The notes: generated by a model not told the origin, from the letters alone. Shown: positions 31,947 through 44,547, counted from the first letter of the stretch. The stretch: DNA of 64,000 bases from Adiantum capillus-veneris (GCA_014529385.2 CM043957.1:89432881-89496880); one strand, 5' to 3'. Numbers and translations: made by a program.

Positions 31947-32780
31947 TTTAAGCAGTGTGATGGCGGTATTGCCTTGTGTCAGAAAAGTTACATAGAGACA
32001 TTGCTATGTAAGTTTGGACTTGAGGATTGCAAACCTATTGCCACTCCCATGGAAATAGGTTTGAAGTTGAGTCTACATGATGCTGGTGATCCTCCTAATG
32101 TCACTCTTTACCAAACTGTTGTTGGCTGCCTCATTTATGTATGCAACACGAGGCCGGATATTCAGTTTGCAGTCTCACAGGTTAACAGATTTATGCATAG
32201 CCCAGGGTCTAAGCATTGGCACGCTGTCAAGAGGATTTTTCGCTACCTTAGTGGCACTTTACATCTTGGCTTGTTTTATCCCAAGGGGGGATCATTGCCG
32301 CCAGACTTACATGCTTTTTCGGACTCAGATTGGGCTGGTTGTTTTGACACGCGAGTGTCCACATCAGGTTTTTGTTTCATGCTTGGAAGTTCATGTATAT
32401 CATGGTTGAGCAAGAAGCAACCTACTGTGGCCACTTCGAGTTGTGAGGCTGAGTACAGGGCAGTCTTCACAGCTACGGTTGAGTGTGTATGGCTCAGACG
32501 CCTTATGGCTGATTTGGGTGTTGGACAGGACACTGCCAACACTATCTACATTGACAGTCAGAGCGCATTGGCAATTGCGAGGAACCCAGTTTTTCATGCT
32601 CTCACAAAGCACATTGAGGTGCATTACCACTATGTCAGGGAGAGGCTCTCAGCAAGAGATATCAGCTTGGCTTATGTGCCAACACAGGACAACCTTGCAG
32701 ATCTTTTCACAAAGGCATTATCTCGTGAGAAGCTTGAAGCTTTCCGCAAAGCTTTGGGCTTACTCCCCTTTGTGGACTGA
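31947..32780 (+). pseudogene. Copia RT end and RNase H
   Basis: Same frame as the preceding polyprotein, after the TAG. Contains CLIYVCNTRPDIQFAVSQV, the RNase H motifs FSDSDWAG, SSCEAEYRA and IYIDSQSA, and ends DLFTKALSREKLEAFRKAL before a stop at 32778-32780. All expected acidic residues of RNase H appear present. Confidence 0.9.
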
Positions 32781-32843
32781 TCCTGTCCTCAGGGCATGGC
32801 ACTTCCCTTTACTCATGTGCCAACTCTCGTTCACCACATCACT

Positions 32844-32855
32844 CGAGGGGGGATT
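32844..32855 (+). other. Polypurine tract of the copia element
   Basis: cgaggggggatt directly precedes the right LTR. Confidence 0.8.
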
Positions 32856-33082
32856 TGTTACCATATACACGTGGTAGTGATCTGTGTGAACACACTAGGA
32901 CCGCTGGGGCATTTTTTCCCTCTTTAGGAGGTTTTTTCCCCCGTGCATTGTATATACGCCCATCACTCTAGGGCTATCTATCTTTCCATAGCACACTAAG
33001 TAATACACTCTCTATTGTGTGCCTTGAGCTTCCTTCGTCTTCTCCAAGCTGTGTGTGTTTCTCTGCAACTCTAATTCCAACA
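32856..33082 (+). repeat. 3' LTR of the copia element (227 bp)
   Basis: Runs from TGTTACCATATA to TTCCAACA and is followed by GACCC. Confidence 0.95.
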
Positions 33083-33087
33083 GACCC
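33083..33087. repeat. Target-site duplication GACCC, right
   Basis: Matches 28074-28078 and forms part of the hairpin arm. Confidence 0.9.
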
Positions 33088-33228
33088 CTCAACAAGAGGG
33101 GCCACAAAGGGCGCACAAAATGGCCAAATAGGGATCCTTATTGGCCATTTTACGCACCCTTTGTGGCCCCTCTTCTTGAGGGGTCTTGGGGCCTTAAAAT
33201 GGCAAACATGTCCTTTTTTTAATGCATG

Positions 33229-33230
<2 letters not shown>

Positions 33231-33274
<44 letters not shown>
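33231..33274. repeat. 44-base poly-C run
   Basis: Uninterrupted C homopolymer just outside the hairpin. Its length should be treated as approximate, since such runs are assembled poorly. Confidence 0.9.
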
Positions 33275-35407
33275 TTCCTCCCCTCATTTTGCTTTGTGTT
33301 CAAAGGCATCACAAATCCTGTGCACTAAACACTCAGCATTAGGAATTGGCCAAACAAGGAGACAATTTTTACTCCCTTGTGTCCAACCCCCGTTCTTGGC
33401 AATGTTTTGGTAATCCATTTCTTTGGTATTTGAAACCACATGTGACCCCTATTGCTTTAGTATCCAACCAAACGTTTCTTGATTAGCAGTTTACGTAGGC
33501 TTGAGTGGCATATATCTTCTATGTTAGCAATACATGCATCTATAATTTATGTTTACACTTTCTCTATCCAAATGAGATGCATAGTAGGAGTCAAGTCCAT
33601 AATTTATCAGTTAAGTTCACAAGGGTGATAGCTATTGGTATCATCTTTAGCAACAAACAAGCCAATGAATAGGGATATTTAAGAAGATCTGATACCAAAA
33701 ACTAGTCATCACTACTAAAAAGAAGGTGGAAATTCAAAGGCTTTACAATATATGTATGTTGAAACATGAATCAACAATAAGTTAATTGTTCATCTATCAA
33801 TCATCGTTATACATTGACACCTCCATCTCAAGATGTCCTTTCTCTAAGTCAAGCTTGGCATAGGCATACTAGTATGGTAACAATAACATGTTGGAAAGCA
33901 AGAATTTAGATTTCTCCACTTGTGAAATGTTGCTAATGAAGCATGATATACTCAATATCCCTAAAGGATGCCAGCTTGACAAAGGTTATGATCCACATTA
34001 ATAAGAATAACCATTAATATTTAAGTTGCAATCAAAATACTGCTTGAATTTTTCTTAGTGGAGTGATTTAAAACTTGAGACTTGAAACATCTTAGAGGAA
34101 ACCATTAATAACAAATCATATTTGTAAAGTTCAACAATGTTTCTCAAATTTGTATGAAACTCCAGTAATATAAATTAAATACTCTCACTCAATACGACAC
34201 CATTTGAAAAAAAACATATTTATATTGCACCAAAACAAGTATATATACAAAAGCATTAGTAGAGGATTCCAACCTCATGAAAAATTTTACAAAGGGAGAC
34301 AATGTAATTGTTGTTAGGCTTCTCTTACAAGTATTTGTCTTCCTAATCTAGAGATTCATATACACTTGAGTCTTTGTGTGTCTATGACACTAGGGAAGAT
34401 TGAAGTACTTTATGAAGGGCTTTTCTAAGATTTTCCTAGAGAGTACCTTTTGGTTTAAGATTTTACACAAATCCTACTATTCTTATCAAAATCTTTCAAC
34501 ATGGTATTGTAAAGTTCAACACATACCAAGGATAGAGTGTTTTCCATCTCTTCACATGGTTGCTTCTCATGTCCCCTCAAAACAAGTTGACTCTATAAGT
34601 AAACACCAAATTTTGTGAGCACAAAGGGATAAAGTAAAAAATGATATCATTCTAATAATCTAGTGACAATTATACAAAGAAGAAAGAAGGAGAATATTTG
34701 ATAGCTCTTCATAGATAGCATAATTTACTTGCATTGTGAGACTCAATCACATGCTATGAAACCCTAGGTGGTGCACCAAAGCCACCAACATAATATCACA
34801 CCCCAATGTTATGAGGATTTGTGCTAACTTTTGATGATAGAGGTGTAAAGTTCTAGACATTGAAAGCCATAAAGAGGTTGATTGTCTCCAACATGATAAA
34901 CTTAGAGATGGAGATGATGTTAAGCTCTGAATGTAAACTACAAGGATAGTTTTCTTACCATTCTATCTTTATGTTGGAGGTGAACCCTTGCAATGCCCAC
35001 TCACCATTTACACCTCCTATTGTTGTGGTATGCGAGTCATGTGACCTCATACTTTTTCCACCTTCGGAGTAGAGGTTACCACCTTCAGGAGTAGAGGTTT
35101 CTATGTAGTGTGAGTGAATGAAAGTAGAACGAGGAGGATCTTATTTCATGCTGCAATGGAGGTGAGAGAAGGGAGAGGAGCTAGCTTGGTGTGAAAATAT
35201 GCGTTGGCCAAGGGGAAGTGGGGTTTGCTTGTGCTACAATGGAGGTGGGAGAAAGCTAGTAGAGAGACAATGCTAGACTATAGGAGGTACATGTGGTTGT
35301 TGCAGCAATGGAGAGCTTGAAAAAGGGCTTGTAGAGAGATAATATCACTTTTTAGTGGACCTCAATCTGCCCACTTTTTCTAGTCTTGTCTCACTTTCCT
35401 TCACTCA

Positions 35408-35444
35408 CATACACACACACACACACACACATACACACACACAC
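35408..35444. repeat. (AC)n microsatellite
   Basis: AC repeats with one AT interruption. Confidence 0.9.
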
Positions 35445-35991
35445 TCATCCCTCTCCATCCCTCACTCAAACCTACACCTTCCATGATTTCTCTCACCCTC
35501 TTTACCATTAACCTCCCCTCTCACTTCCATAGCTCTCATATGAACTCTACATGTACATACACCATCTCTATGCCTCTCTCTATTACCTCTAAATCACAAT
35601 TCCTTTTACCTTTTCTCTATGTACAAAACATTCAGCACGTAAAACCTTGATTGATCTCTGCAAACTAAGGGATTCTCATCAACCAACATCGTCACGTTCA
35701 TCATGGTGTTCAACCTTTGTGGAGACAATGTAAGAAGAGAAGGAGAAGAAGAGGATCGGCAGTCATTTCAAGAACCTACACAAGTAAGTTCAAAACTTCT
35801 TTAAGTTTCAGCATCACAAAGATTCCCTCACTTTATTTACCCATCTTCCTTCAACCATCCACCTCATTCTACCTATTATAAATATATCATTAACTTTTTA
35901 GTGATTACTAACACTAACCACTAACCTACTAACACAAAATATCCATTGACCTAACCTTAAAAGTCACCTCACCTCAAGACATGTACATAGT

Positions 35992-35995
<4 letters not shown>

Positions 35996-36054
<59 letters not shown>
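35996..36054. repeat. (CT)n microsatellite
   Basis: About 29 pure CT units. Confidence 0.9.
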
Positions 36055-36056
<2 letters not shown>

Positions 36057-36649
36057 TTTCTTAACACTCTAATTTCACTCCTTCTACCATCAATAATGCC
36101 TTTCTATTAAGCCCACATCCATGACTCAAGTAGACAAAGAAGGCCCGCAATGTTTTGATATTCAAAAGAAATCCTAATCTTGATGTGATTAGCTTATAAA
36201 ATAAGGTTATCAATAACCTTAATGAGGGCATAAATATGCCCCTCTCCTTCTTGTAAATCATCTCCAATACCTCACAAAGCACCTCAATACTATATACACG
36301 AGGAGAGATTTAGGTGTAGTCATCACCTTGTGGGATTTACACTTGGCATGTGAGAATATTTGATGCTACACATTGCAAAGTGAGAGAGTGTGAGTGTCCT
36401 ATTTCAAATCCACTATTGTATATGCTCTTCTCTTTTTAACAATTTGAGGTTCTGGTGCTTCAAAGGCGTGCTTGGATTCAAGATCTTCGTCCTTCCGCTT
36501 CTGTAAAGCTCTATGGCAAATGCAAGGTGACTTGTGTCTTTTAAGTTCTATCATTTGAGATTGTTCAAGAAAGTGCTTAGTGTGTTTCATTGCCAAATTT
36601 GTATCCATTGTAAGAGGTATTGTGGTGAGAGGACCCCACACCCTAAGAT

Positions 36650-36662
36650 TGTGTGTGTGTGT

Positions 36663-36720
<58 letters not shown>

Positions 36721-36725
36721 GTGTG
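36650..36725. repeat. (GT)n microsatellite
   Basis: GT repeats with two short interruptions (gtat, gtgc). Confidence 0.9.
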
Positions 36726-36839
36726 CTGGCAATGTTTAGCATTCACTACGCATTGGGTTAGATTTTTCTACAAGCTCTATGATAGCATTGTAACGAACCA
36801 TCTCCATTTGCAAGTTAGAAAAGAGGTATTATGCAAGTT

Positions 36840-36842
<3 letters not shown>

Positions 36843-36899
<57 letters not shown>
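36843..36899. repeat. (CT)n microsatellite
   Basis: About 28 pure CT units. Confidence 0.9.
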
Positions 36900-36902
<3 letters not shown>

Positions 36903-37783
36903 CTTTGCTCTAGCTATCTCTTGCTCCATTTGGTGTTGGTCTTGGTGTGAAATTGCTTGTGTATGTTTTGTTGCACCTCCCCTTGGTCATCACAAAATCT
37001 CTCTTGCATCCTAGTTCGCATCCCATAACTAGGTGGTGCCCCTTTACTTGTTTGGTTGTGGGTTGGTTGTTGTTTTTTTTCTTGCTTGTGGTTGCCCCAG
37101 GCCCAATTGAGCAGCACAGGTGACTTGAGGGGTGTTTATAGGTTGCCACTCTTGTTGCTTGCCCCGGACTGCCTTTAATTTTGGTGCCCCCATTGAGGAG
37201 GGCTTGTGTATGAAAACTCATCCTTTAGAGTAATCAAGTAGCTTGCATGAATCACAAAAACTTATATGACCCATTTGTTCCCATTGCAAGGCGAAAGGTG
37301 CATATCATTGTAAGCACTAAATTACAATTTCAACGAGTAATTTGTAGAATTTTGGGCCCTCTTAGGTTGGCCGAGATAAACACTTCAGTAAATCCTTTTA
37401 TTTAGCCTCTCATTAGGTAGGACATTAGTTTGGATGTCTATACTTTTGTTTTGTTTTAAGCATTAAATCATGCATAGACCATGTATAATGCCCAAGAATA
37501 GAAATTTTCCCCTTCCATTTCACTCCACACATTAGAATAAATGTTGCAATTAGTAGAAAGATCCATTTTCAATAACATATGGTGTTCATGTTTGGTGCCC
37601 AAAGAGTAGGAGAACTTCTCACGTCACCAAACCTTGTCATCCTGGCTCTTATTGACTATCATAGATCATTTGATGTGCATATTTTTATTTTGTTGTAAAG
37701 TAGATTACAATTTAGAAAAAATTATTGTGTAATGCTTTTTAAGAAAGAAAGAAAAAACGTGTTGTCACTTTGAAATTGATTCA

Positions 37784-38300
37784 ATGGAAGCACAACGCCA
37801 AATATCAGGATATCCTCTCTTTTTTGCAGAGCCTGGTGAGGATGCTGAGCTATTTCAAGCAAATTTTAAAATGACTTGTCGCATAAAAAGAGTGATAGGA
37901 GATGAGGAATGCTTAGAAATGTGTGAGGGAGATTTGAGGAAGGGTGCTAGCACTTGGTTTGACTCTCTATATCAAGAGGAAACTATAAGGAAGTTGTTGA
38001 TCATTTCAAGTGATACTTCTTTGACTCCCAAAACACTCAAAAGTTATGGCAAGACATCGCTTCTCACAAGCACAAAGATTTAGATGACTACTACATGTAC
38101 AAACAAGAGTTTCTACGTCTTTGGGCTGTATGGGTGAGAAATGTTTCCAATCCTGGTGATGGTGTAGAGTTCTTAAAGAAGGAGAGGTTCATAACCGATC
38201 TCTTTTCCACACTCAAGATAAAAATTGAGGCGAGTGCACCTGCTACCTTTTGTATGTGCCCAAACCGCACATGTCTGCATTGTGCACTAGGAGTGCCGGG
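37784..38300 (+). pseudogene. Ty3 Gag fragment, plus strand
   Basis: ATG at 37784 opens a retrotransposon Gag core (FAEPGEDAELFQANFKM, then GASTWFDSLYQEE). The frame shifts near 37985-38015, and the continuation LWQDIASHKHKDLDDYY, EFLRLWAVWVRN is found in another frame up to about 38230. The right limit is set near 38300, where the minus-strand integrase remnant begins; the exact junction is unclear within about 50 bp. Confidence 0.7.
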
Positions 38301-40343
38301 CGTGCCTTCACGTGTCTTCAAACAATGTAGGCCACCATAATACTGATTGTAGAACTTTCTTGGCCGTGATCAATGCTGCAAAGTGGCCCCCTGCAATGCC
38401 GGTATGGACTTCCTCCAAAACAGATCCTTGTTCTTGTGGTAGAACACATATGAGCAAGACCTCCACAAGCGTGTGATAATACAACTTCCCCATGACAATC
38501 TCAAAATTCCTGCTTCTAATAGCCATCCGTTTCCTTTGATGAGTGGACGAGAATGAACACATTTCTCCATTGTCAAGAAAATGAAACATCTCCTCATACC
38601 AAGTCCAGGGAATGCTGGGAACCATCCTAGGTTATTGCGTAACTATAAGATTATCCACAATAGCTCCTGTTAAAAAAAGAGAAGCATCCAGAAATTCATC
38701 AGCCACCCCCGTTGGTGGCTCACCTGAATCTAGCCTAGAAAGGTAATCGGCAACCGCATGCTGGGCTCATGAACGATGTATTACCTCAAAATAAAATTCC
38801 TATAACAAGAGCACCCATCAAGCCAATCTTTCTGTCAAATTCTGTTGGCGCACTAGGTATATAAGAGCCGAATGATCCACATGAAAGAAAAACCGCCCGC
38901 CCAACAAATAATGACGGAATGTTTTCGCTGAATAAATCATCCCTAAACATTCTCTTTCTGTTACTGAATAATTCTTTTTTGCGGATGATAATTTTCTGCT
39001 GGCATAATAGACAGGTCAAAACCACCCTTGAATTTGTTCCTACATCAGCACACTGCCAATGGCCTGGTCAAAAGCATCCACAAATACATGAAAATCCTGA
39101 CCCCAATTGGGAGGGATCATAATCGAAGCTTTGGACAGCTGAATTTTTAATCTCCGAAAAGCCAGATCACATTCCTGCGTCCATTCAAAAACCTTGGCAT
39201 GCGCTGCCTGATTAATAGAAATTGCCAAATGTGCAACAAACCTCAAATGCCTCCCATGCCAACAAGCTTGGCCTAGAAATACTTGACACTGTTTCGAATT
39301 CACCGACGGAGGCACTTCCATAATTGCGGCTATTTTATCTGGATCCACAAAAATGCCATCCTCAGAGATTATATGACCCAATAACCTCCCACTTCGAACT
39401 ACGAATGCACATTTTAGAGGATTTAAACTAAATTTCACCTCTCGACATTTCATAAAACATAACCGCAATTGCTTCAAATGCTCAAATTGTGCTCCAAAAA
39501 CACTAAGATCATCCAAAAAAACTCGCATAAAATCCGTCAAATAGGGACCAAAAATTTGAAACATATCTCTTTGAAAAGTTGAGGGCGCATTCCTTAATTC
39601 GAACCACATTACTGCGCATGCAAAAACGCCCCATGCTGTAATAAAAGTTGTTTTAGGTTGATCACGCAACGCCATTTAAATTTGGTTATATCCACTGAAC
39701 CCATCCAGGAAAGTATACATCTCGTGCCCTGCCACATCATCCAAAATAGAATCCAGAAATGGAAGAGGAAAAGGATCCAGAACAGCAGGCAGCTGCATTC
39801 AACTTCCGATAATCCACACAAATGCGAATTTGCTTGTTTTTCTTTGGTACCACCATGGGAGAAATCCACTCAAGATTATCAATAGGGGTAATGAAACCCA
39901 CCTGCAAGAGACGATCAATTTCCACCTTAACTTGCTTTGCTACATTCGGATTTATCCTATATGAATGCTGCTTCACTGACATCGCATCTGGTTTTAGATT
40001 AATCGTATGCTGATAAAACTTTGGCCAATCCTTTCATATCCGCATACTCCAATGTGAAAACATCCTTAAATTCTGTCAACAAATTAATCAAGTCTCCTCG
40101 GAAACTTGCCTCCAGCTGTTTATTAATATGAATGGGTTGAGACTCCACTTGCTCCCATAGAAAGACCTTCTCCATTCATCTTCCTTGATCCTTGTAACTT
40201 TTCCCATCTGTGCTTCAAACGCACTTTCTTGCTTAATAATTTCCTCTAATGATTCGGGACTAGGCAAAACTTTTTGTTGCTCCCCTGTCTCTGGTGAAAT
40301 TCTTGAAACCCCTAAAGATTTCCCCTCTGAAATCATAGAAATG
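38300..40343 (-). pseudogene. Athila/Tat-like Ty3 RT, RNase H and integrase start
   Basis: Minus-strand continuation of the 46610-45832 fragment. Read 5' to 3', a linker runs 40336-40088 and RT begins near 39985 (YRINPNVAKQVKVEID, WISPMVVPKKNK, RICVDYRKLNAA). A frameshift follows, and the catalytic half from 39675 has the motif FLDD (MRVFLDDLSVFG), the form typical of Athila/Tat-type elements, plus LLGHIISEDGIFVDPDK. RNase H near 39030-38780 is spread over frames. The integrase zinc domain begins near 38450 (EVHTGIAGGHFAALITAKKV) and ends in WWPTLFEDT at 38308. No chromodomain or LTR is present. Confidence 0.8.
40339..40343. repeat. Target-site duplication AAATG, left
   Basis: AAATG precedes the copia LTR and recurs at 45832-45836. 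Confidence 0.9.
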
Positions 40344-40534
40344 TGAAGGAGTATGAGCGGAAGTGCGACGCGAGAGAGAGTGCGAGAAGAAGAGCACGAC
40401 GATATGGTGAACTCGCTCTACTGTAATGTGTAGAGCATAGTGAGTTCTTATTAGGTTTTAACAAAGAATATGTGTACATACCTGGCGGCCCGCCCACTTA
40501 CCTGGGCGACCACATTGGGCTTTATTACCCAACA
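40344..40534 (-). repeat. 3' LTR of the minus-strand copia (191 bp)
   Basis: On the minus strand it runs TGTTGGGTAATAAAGC to CTCCTTCA, preceded by the polypurine tract aagtgggaggt (40535-40545). Confidence 0.95.
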
Positions 40535-40610
40535 ACCTCCCACTTAAAGTCCAATGTGGTACTTTAAGTGTGAGAGAAGCTACTATACAAGCTAATATAC
40601 AAGAGATGTA

Positions 40611-41021
40611 CTACCCTACACCTAACTGCTTGCGAAAATGCGCAAAGCTCTTTGAGGGAAGTCCTTTTGTAAGTAGATCAACAGGATTTTCTGTGGTGTG
40701 AACTTTGACAAGCTGAAGTTGCTTATCCTCGAGCATTTCCCTGATGAAATGATACTTCACATCCACATGCTTTGTCTTTGAGTGATAAACTCGATTGCGA
40801 GCCAATTGTATAGCACTTTGACTATCACAATATAACACAGGCACCTCTTCTTTGATTCCCAAATCTGTTACTAGTCGATTAAGCCAAATTGATTCTTTGC
40901 ATGCCTCTGATGCTGCAACATATTCAGCCTCTGTAGTAGACTGAGTAACACAATCTTGTAATCTAGAACGCCATGCTACTGCTCCACCAGCCAATGTAAA
41001 GACATACCCTGACGTAGACCT
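40611..41021 (-). pseudogene. Copia RNase H
   Basis: Same frame as the upstream RT, after the TGA at 41022-41024. Motifs: LAGGAVAW, STTEAEYVAASEA, LYCDSQSAIQLA and KHVDVKYHFIREM, ending with a stop at 40611-40613. The stop falls in DLDN*RST, where related elements have Arg; a CGA-to-TGA change at a CpG explains it. Confidence 0.85.
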
Positions 41022-42680
41022 TCAGTTGTCTAAGTCACCTGCATAATCTGAGTCTGTAAAACCCTTTACACTTAGCTCCTGACTCCCATAGCATATACGC
41101 ATACTCTTTGTAGCTTTCAGGTATCTCAATATTCCTTTCACTGCCTCCCAATGTTTCTTGCCTGGGTTTGACATGTATCGACTTACTACTCCCACTGCAA
41201 ATGCAATGTCTGGGCGAGTAGCAATCATTGCATACATCAAAATACCCACTGCAGACGCATATGGAATCTTATCCATTTCACCCTGTTCTTCCTCAGACAC
41301 AGGACAATCTTGTTTGCTAAGTTTCACATATGGTGGCAATGGAACACTCAGTGCCTTTCCCTTCTCCATATTGAAACGTTGCAAAACCTTGTCAATATAA
41401 TCTGTTTGAGATAACCAAATCAACTTCTTTGATCTGTCTCTCTCAATGTGCATACCAAGTATATGACTTGCCTCACCCATGTCTTTCATGTCAAACGATT
41501 TTGCCATCTTTGACTTCAAAGCTGAAATTTCTTCCAAGTACTTGCCAGCAATCAACATGTTATCCACATACAAAATAAGGATCAGCCAACTACCATCCTT
41601 AGCCTTCTTTGTATATAGATAGTGATCTAACTCACTACGTTTGTAGCCTTGAGAAAGCATAAACTTGTGGAATTTATGGTACCATGCCCTCGGTGATTGT
41701 TTTAAGCCATAAAGACTCTTTAACAACTGGCATACCCAATCTTCCTTGCCTTTCTCAACAAACCCTTCTGGCTGCTGCATGTAAATTTCCACATCTAAAT
41801 CACCATGCAAGAACGCTGTCTTGACATCCATTTGGTGCAACACCAAATCTAATATGGCAACCAATGCAAGAAAGCATCTCAATGTAGTCATCTTGACAAC
41901 CGGAGAGAAGACTTCATCAAAGTCAATGCCTTGTTCTTGCTTAAAGCCCTTGGCAACAAGCCTTGCTTTGTACTTCGGCTGACTATCATGAGCGGTGATC
42001 TTATACCTGTAAACCCATTTACAAGGTAGAGCCTTTTTGACCTGTGGTAATTTAACTAGCTTCCAGGTCTTGTTTTTATGCAGAGCTGTCATCTCTGACT
42101 GCATGGCCAATTGCCAATTCCCGGAGTCCTTCATTTGCACTGCTTCCTTGTAACATGAAGGCTCATTGCAATCAGTCAGCATGGCATAGTTCATAGATGG
42201 AACAAACCTATCAGGAGGTCGCGTGATACGTCCAGATCTACGCACAATAGGTGGCTCAGGCTCAGCCACAACCTGTGGTTCCACTCTATCCTGTCCTTGC
42301 TTCTCTTGAGCCGTGACATTTTGTCTTGCACGTGCAGGTCCATCTTCTTGGAAGGCAACACTTCTAATCACCTCAAACCTCTCTGGTTTAGAATGATATT
42401 TGGATTCATTAAAGTGAACATCATTGCTGCGGACAACCTTTCTGGATTCGGGATCCCAAAGTCTGTACCCCATCTCACCAGAATTACCATAGCCTAGAAA
42501 GATGCACTTTCTACTCTTTGGATCAAGTTTGTTCCTAAATTCCTTTGGAACGTGAGTATATGCCTCACAGTCAAAGACTTTGAGATGCTTGTATGAGGGC
42601 ATTTTGCCTGACCATACCATCTCTGGCATGACCAGCTGTTGATACAGCTTCAGCCCAAAACCCATTTGGCAGCTGTGCAT
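41022..42680 (-). pseudogene. Copia integrase end and reverse transcriptase
   Basis: Starts within the integrase C-terminal region (SGKMPSYKHLKVFDCEAY, KCIFLGYG) after a deletion of about 16 residues and a frame change near 42650. RT from about 42110: AMQSEMTALHKNKTW, QMDVKTAFLHGD with the first catalytic Asp, SLYGLKQSPRAWY, then the active site at 41559-41570 reading YVDN (LILYVDNMLIAGK). The second Asp of YVDD is Asn through a single G-to-A change at 41561. HILGMHIERD and ASAVGILMYAMIATRPDIAFA follow. Confidence 0.9.
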
Positions 42681-44076
42681 TAGACAACATACTTCTGACC
42701 TTCTCTTGTATGGTCCTATTCATCCTCTCAACAACACCATTTTGAGGAGGATTGTAAGGAGCAGTAAGTTCACGTTTTATACCTTTTGACTCACAAAAGT
42801 CCTCAAAGGCCTTTGAAACATACTCTCCACCATTGTCAGTGCGTAAGCATTTAAGCTTCTTGCCACTCTGATTCTCCACAAGTGTCACAAACGTTTTGAA
42901 AACACTAAACGCTTCATCCTTGTGCTTGAGAAAGTAAACCCATACTTTCCTCGAGTAATCATCTATAAATGTCATAAAGTAAGAAGCTCCCCCTAGAGAT
43001 AGGTTAGGCATAGGTCCACACAAATCACTATGAACAAGTGTCAACTGTGTATCTCTTCTACTGCTTCTATGCTTATGTGGCTGTTGTGTTTGCTTACCAT
43101 ATAGACAATGTTCACAGAATTCAAAATCATTAAATGAAAAGCCAGGCAAATAACCAGAACGAGACAAGATTTCCATTCCCTTCTTGGACATATGTCCTAA
43201 CCGGCTATGCCACAAAGAAACGTTCGGCTGCTCGGTTACATTGATTACATTTTTAGAGACATTTGATACATAAATCATGTAAAGTCCTCCAGACTTTACT
43301 CCATGTGCTACTGTCATGGAACCCTTGGATATCTTCCACATGTTCTGTCCAAAAGTGGTGACGTAGCCAGCATCATCAAGTAAACCTGTGCTGATCAAGC
43401 TCTTTGTAATTGCGGGAACATGTCTCACATTCTTCAGCGTGAAAGAAGAGCCATTTTGAAACTTCAATTGAACATCTCCAACACCTAAGATCTCACATGT
43501 CTGCCCATTGCCTAGCCGAACATGATCTTTAGTGGTCACATAAGAGGTAAACCACTCCTTGTTTGGAGACACATGAAGTGATGCCCCTGAGTCTATAATC
43601 CAGTCACTCAGTGCATTTCCATCAGATGCTGTAAGAAGAGCTGAGTCCATTGTATTCTTCAAGAAGTAGATGTCTCCTGACACTAGATTGTCATCCTCTG
43701 CAACAGTGTTTGTCACATTTATTTCTTGAATCTTCACTGAGGACTTGTTCTTCTCACCATGGTCTTCAGCTTTCTCTTTGCCTTTTTTTGCTTTCCATTC
43801 TCTGCAGTTTCTTTTCATGTGACCCTTCTTGCCACAATGGTAGCATTCTATGTCACTCTTGCCTTTAGCACTGCAGGACTTGCTACGAGACTGATTCCTC
43901 TTTCCACCTTTGTACTTTTCTTTGGTCCTTCCCCTGACAACTAAGGCTGTTCCTTTGCCTTTGTCCATTGTCTTTCTATTGGTTTCTTCAGTAAGCAGAC
44001 TTCCTTCTACACCTACTATGTTCAAACCATCTGGAGGTGCAGAATTACTCAAAGCTGTGCAAAAAGTGTCCCAACT
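42640..44076 (-). pseudogene. Copia Gag end, protease and integrase
   Basis: Same frame as the Gag start, after the TAA at 44077-44079. CCHC knuckle at 43804-43845 (CYHCGKKGHMKRNC). Protease DSGA at 43582-43593. Integrase HHCC domain (WHSRLGHMSKKGM, CEHC), then core HSDLCGP, RTDNGGEY and VVERMNRT with the DDE residues in place. The frame is lost after FWAEAVSTAG near 42650. Confidence 0.9.
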
Positions 44077-44547
44077 TTATGGAAATGTGATCAACAGGAA
44101 CATAGCTCTAATAGGTTCATCAAACTTGACACCTTGAGATGACAACTGACTGTAGATTGTGTTGAATTCATTCAGATGATTGGACATAGGTGTCCCTTCT
44201 TTCATCTTCAAGTCAACAAGCTTCTTAAGCCAGTATACCTGTGAAGCTGCACTCTGCTTCTCATAAAGATCACTCAGCTTTAACCATGCTTGATAAGCCG
44301 ACATCTCGTCTGCTACATTGAAGTAAACGCTTTCTGCCAAAGTCAACATAATGGTAGAAAGTGCCAATTCATCCATTTCGCTCCATTCATCTTCGTCCAT
44401 ATCTTCTGGTTTTATCCCCTTGAGCTTTATAGGTTTTATCTGCTTCTTTTGTACCAACACATGCCAAATCTGCTGCTTCCACAATGGGAAATTGGTTCCA
44501 TCCAGTTTCTTGATATTGTAAAGAGCAGTGTCCTGTGATCCAGCCAT
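44077..44547 (-). pseudogene. Copia Gag
   Basis: ATG at 44547 (MAGSQDTALYNIKKLDG) opens the copia Gag (NFPLWKQQIWHVLVQKK, LKLSDLYEKQSAASQVYWL, LNEFNTIYSQL). It is ended by TAA at 44077-44079, after which the same frame continues with SWDTFCTAL. Confidence 0.9.

Larger units (their letters stand above)
28079..33082 (+). mobile_element. Ty1/copia element lacking the RT active-site segment
   Basis: 227-bp LTRs flank gag, protease, integrase, RT and RNase H in copia order, with GACCC target duplications. The LTRs differ at about eight positions (roughly 96% identity by eye). One frame covers nearly the whole polyprotein, broken only by TAG at 28788-28790 and TAG at 31944-31946. Within RT, however, the sequence jumps from KQGFRN to LLHHYLGI near 31918, so the segment that normally carries YVDD (about 50 residues) is absent. 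The copy cannot encode a working RT. Confidence 0.95.
28058..33203. repeat. Foldback hairpin interrupted by a copia element
   Basis: Ignoring the copia element (28079-33082) and one target duplication, 28058-28078 plus 33083-33126 form one arm and 33142-33203 the other. The inner 44 bp (starting gacccctcaacaagagg) pair with 33142-33185 with few mismatches around a short loop (aatagggatcctta). The outer part (ccattttaag... with ...cttaaaatgg) pairs less well. It resembles a foldback or MITE-like element, though no target duplication of its own could be assigned. Confidence 0.65.
33275..37783. other. Non-coding stretch with microsatellites
   Basis: No gene is recognised on either strand. It holds microsatellites (listed separately) and a short doubled block 'agtagaggtt' with CCACCTTC near 35058-35100. 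AT-rich unique-looking sequence fills the rest. Confidence 0.5.

Noticed and set aside
33017-33413. Open frames with long proline runs
   Set aside because: The proline comes only from the poly-C homopolymer.
36399-37014. Open frames across GT and CT arrays
   Set aside because: Microsatellite translations (Val-Cys, Leu-Ser) with no real coding content.
38330-38365. Zinc-knuckle-like VGHHNTDC on the plus strand at the end of the Gag fragment
   Set aside because: The minus strand here reads a much stronger integrase match (TAKKVLQ, WWPTLFEDT), so the plus reading is probably coincidence.
41158-41400. Plus-strand open frames inside the minus-strand copia
   Set aside because: Antisense shadows of RT.
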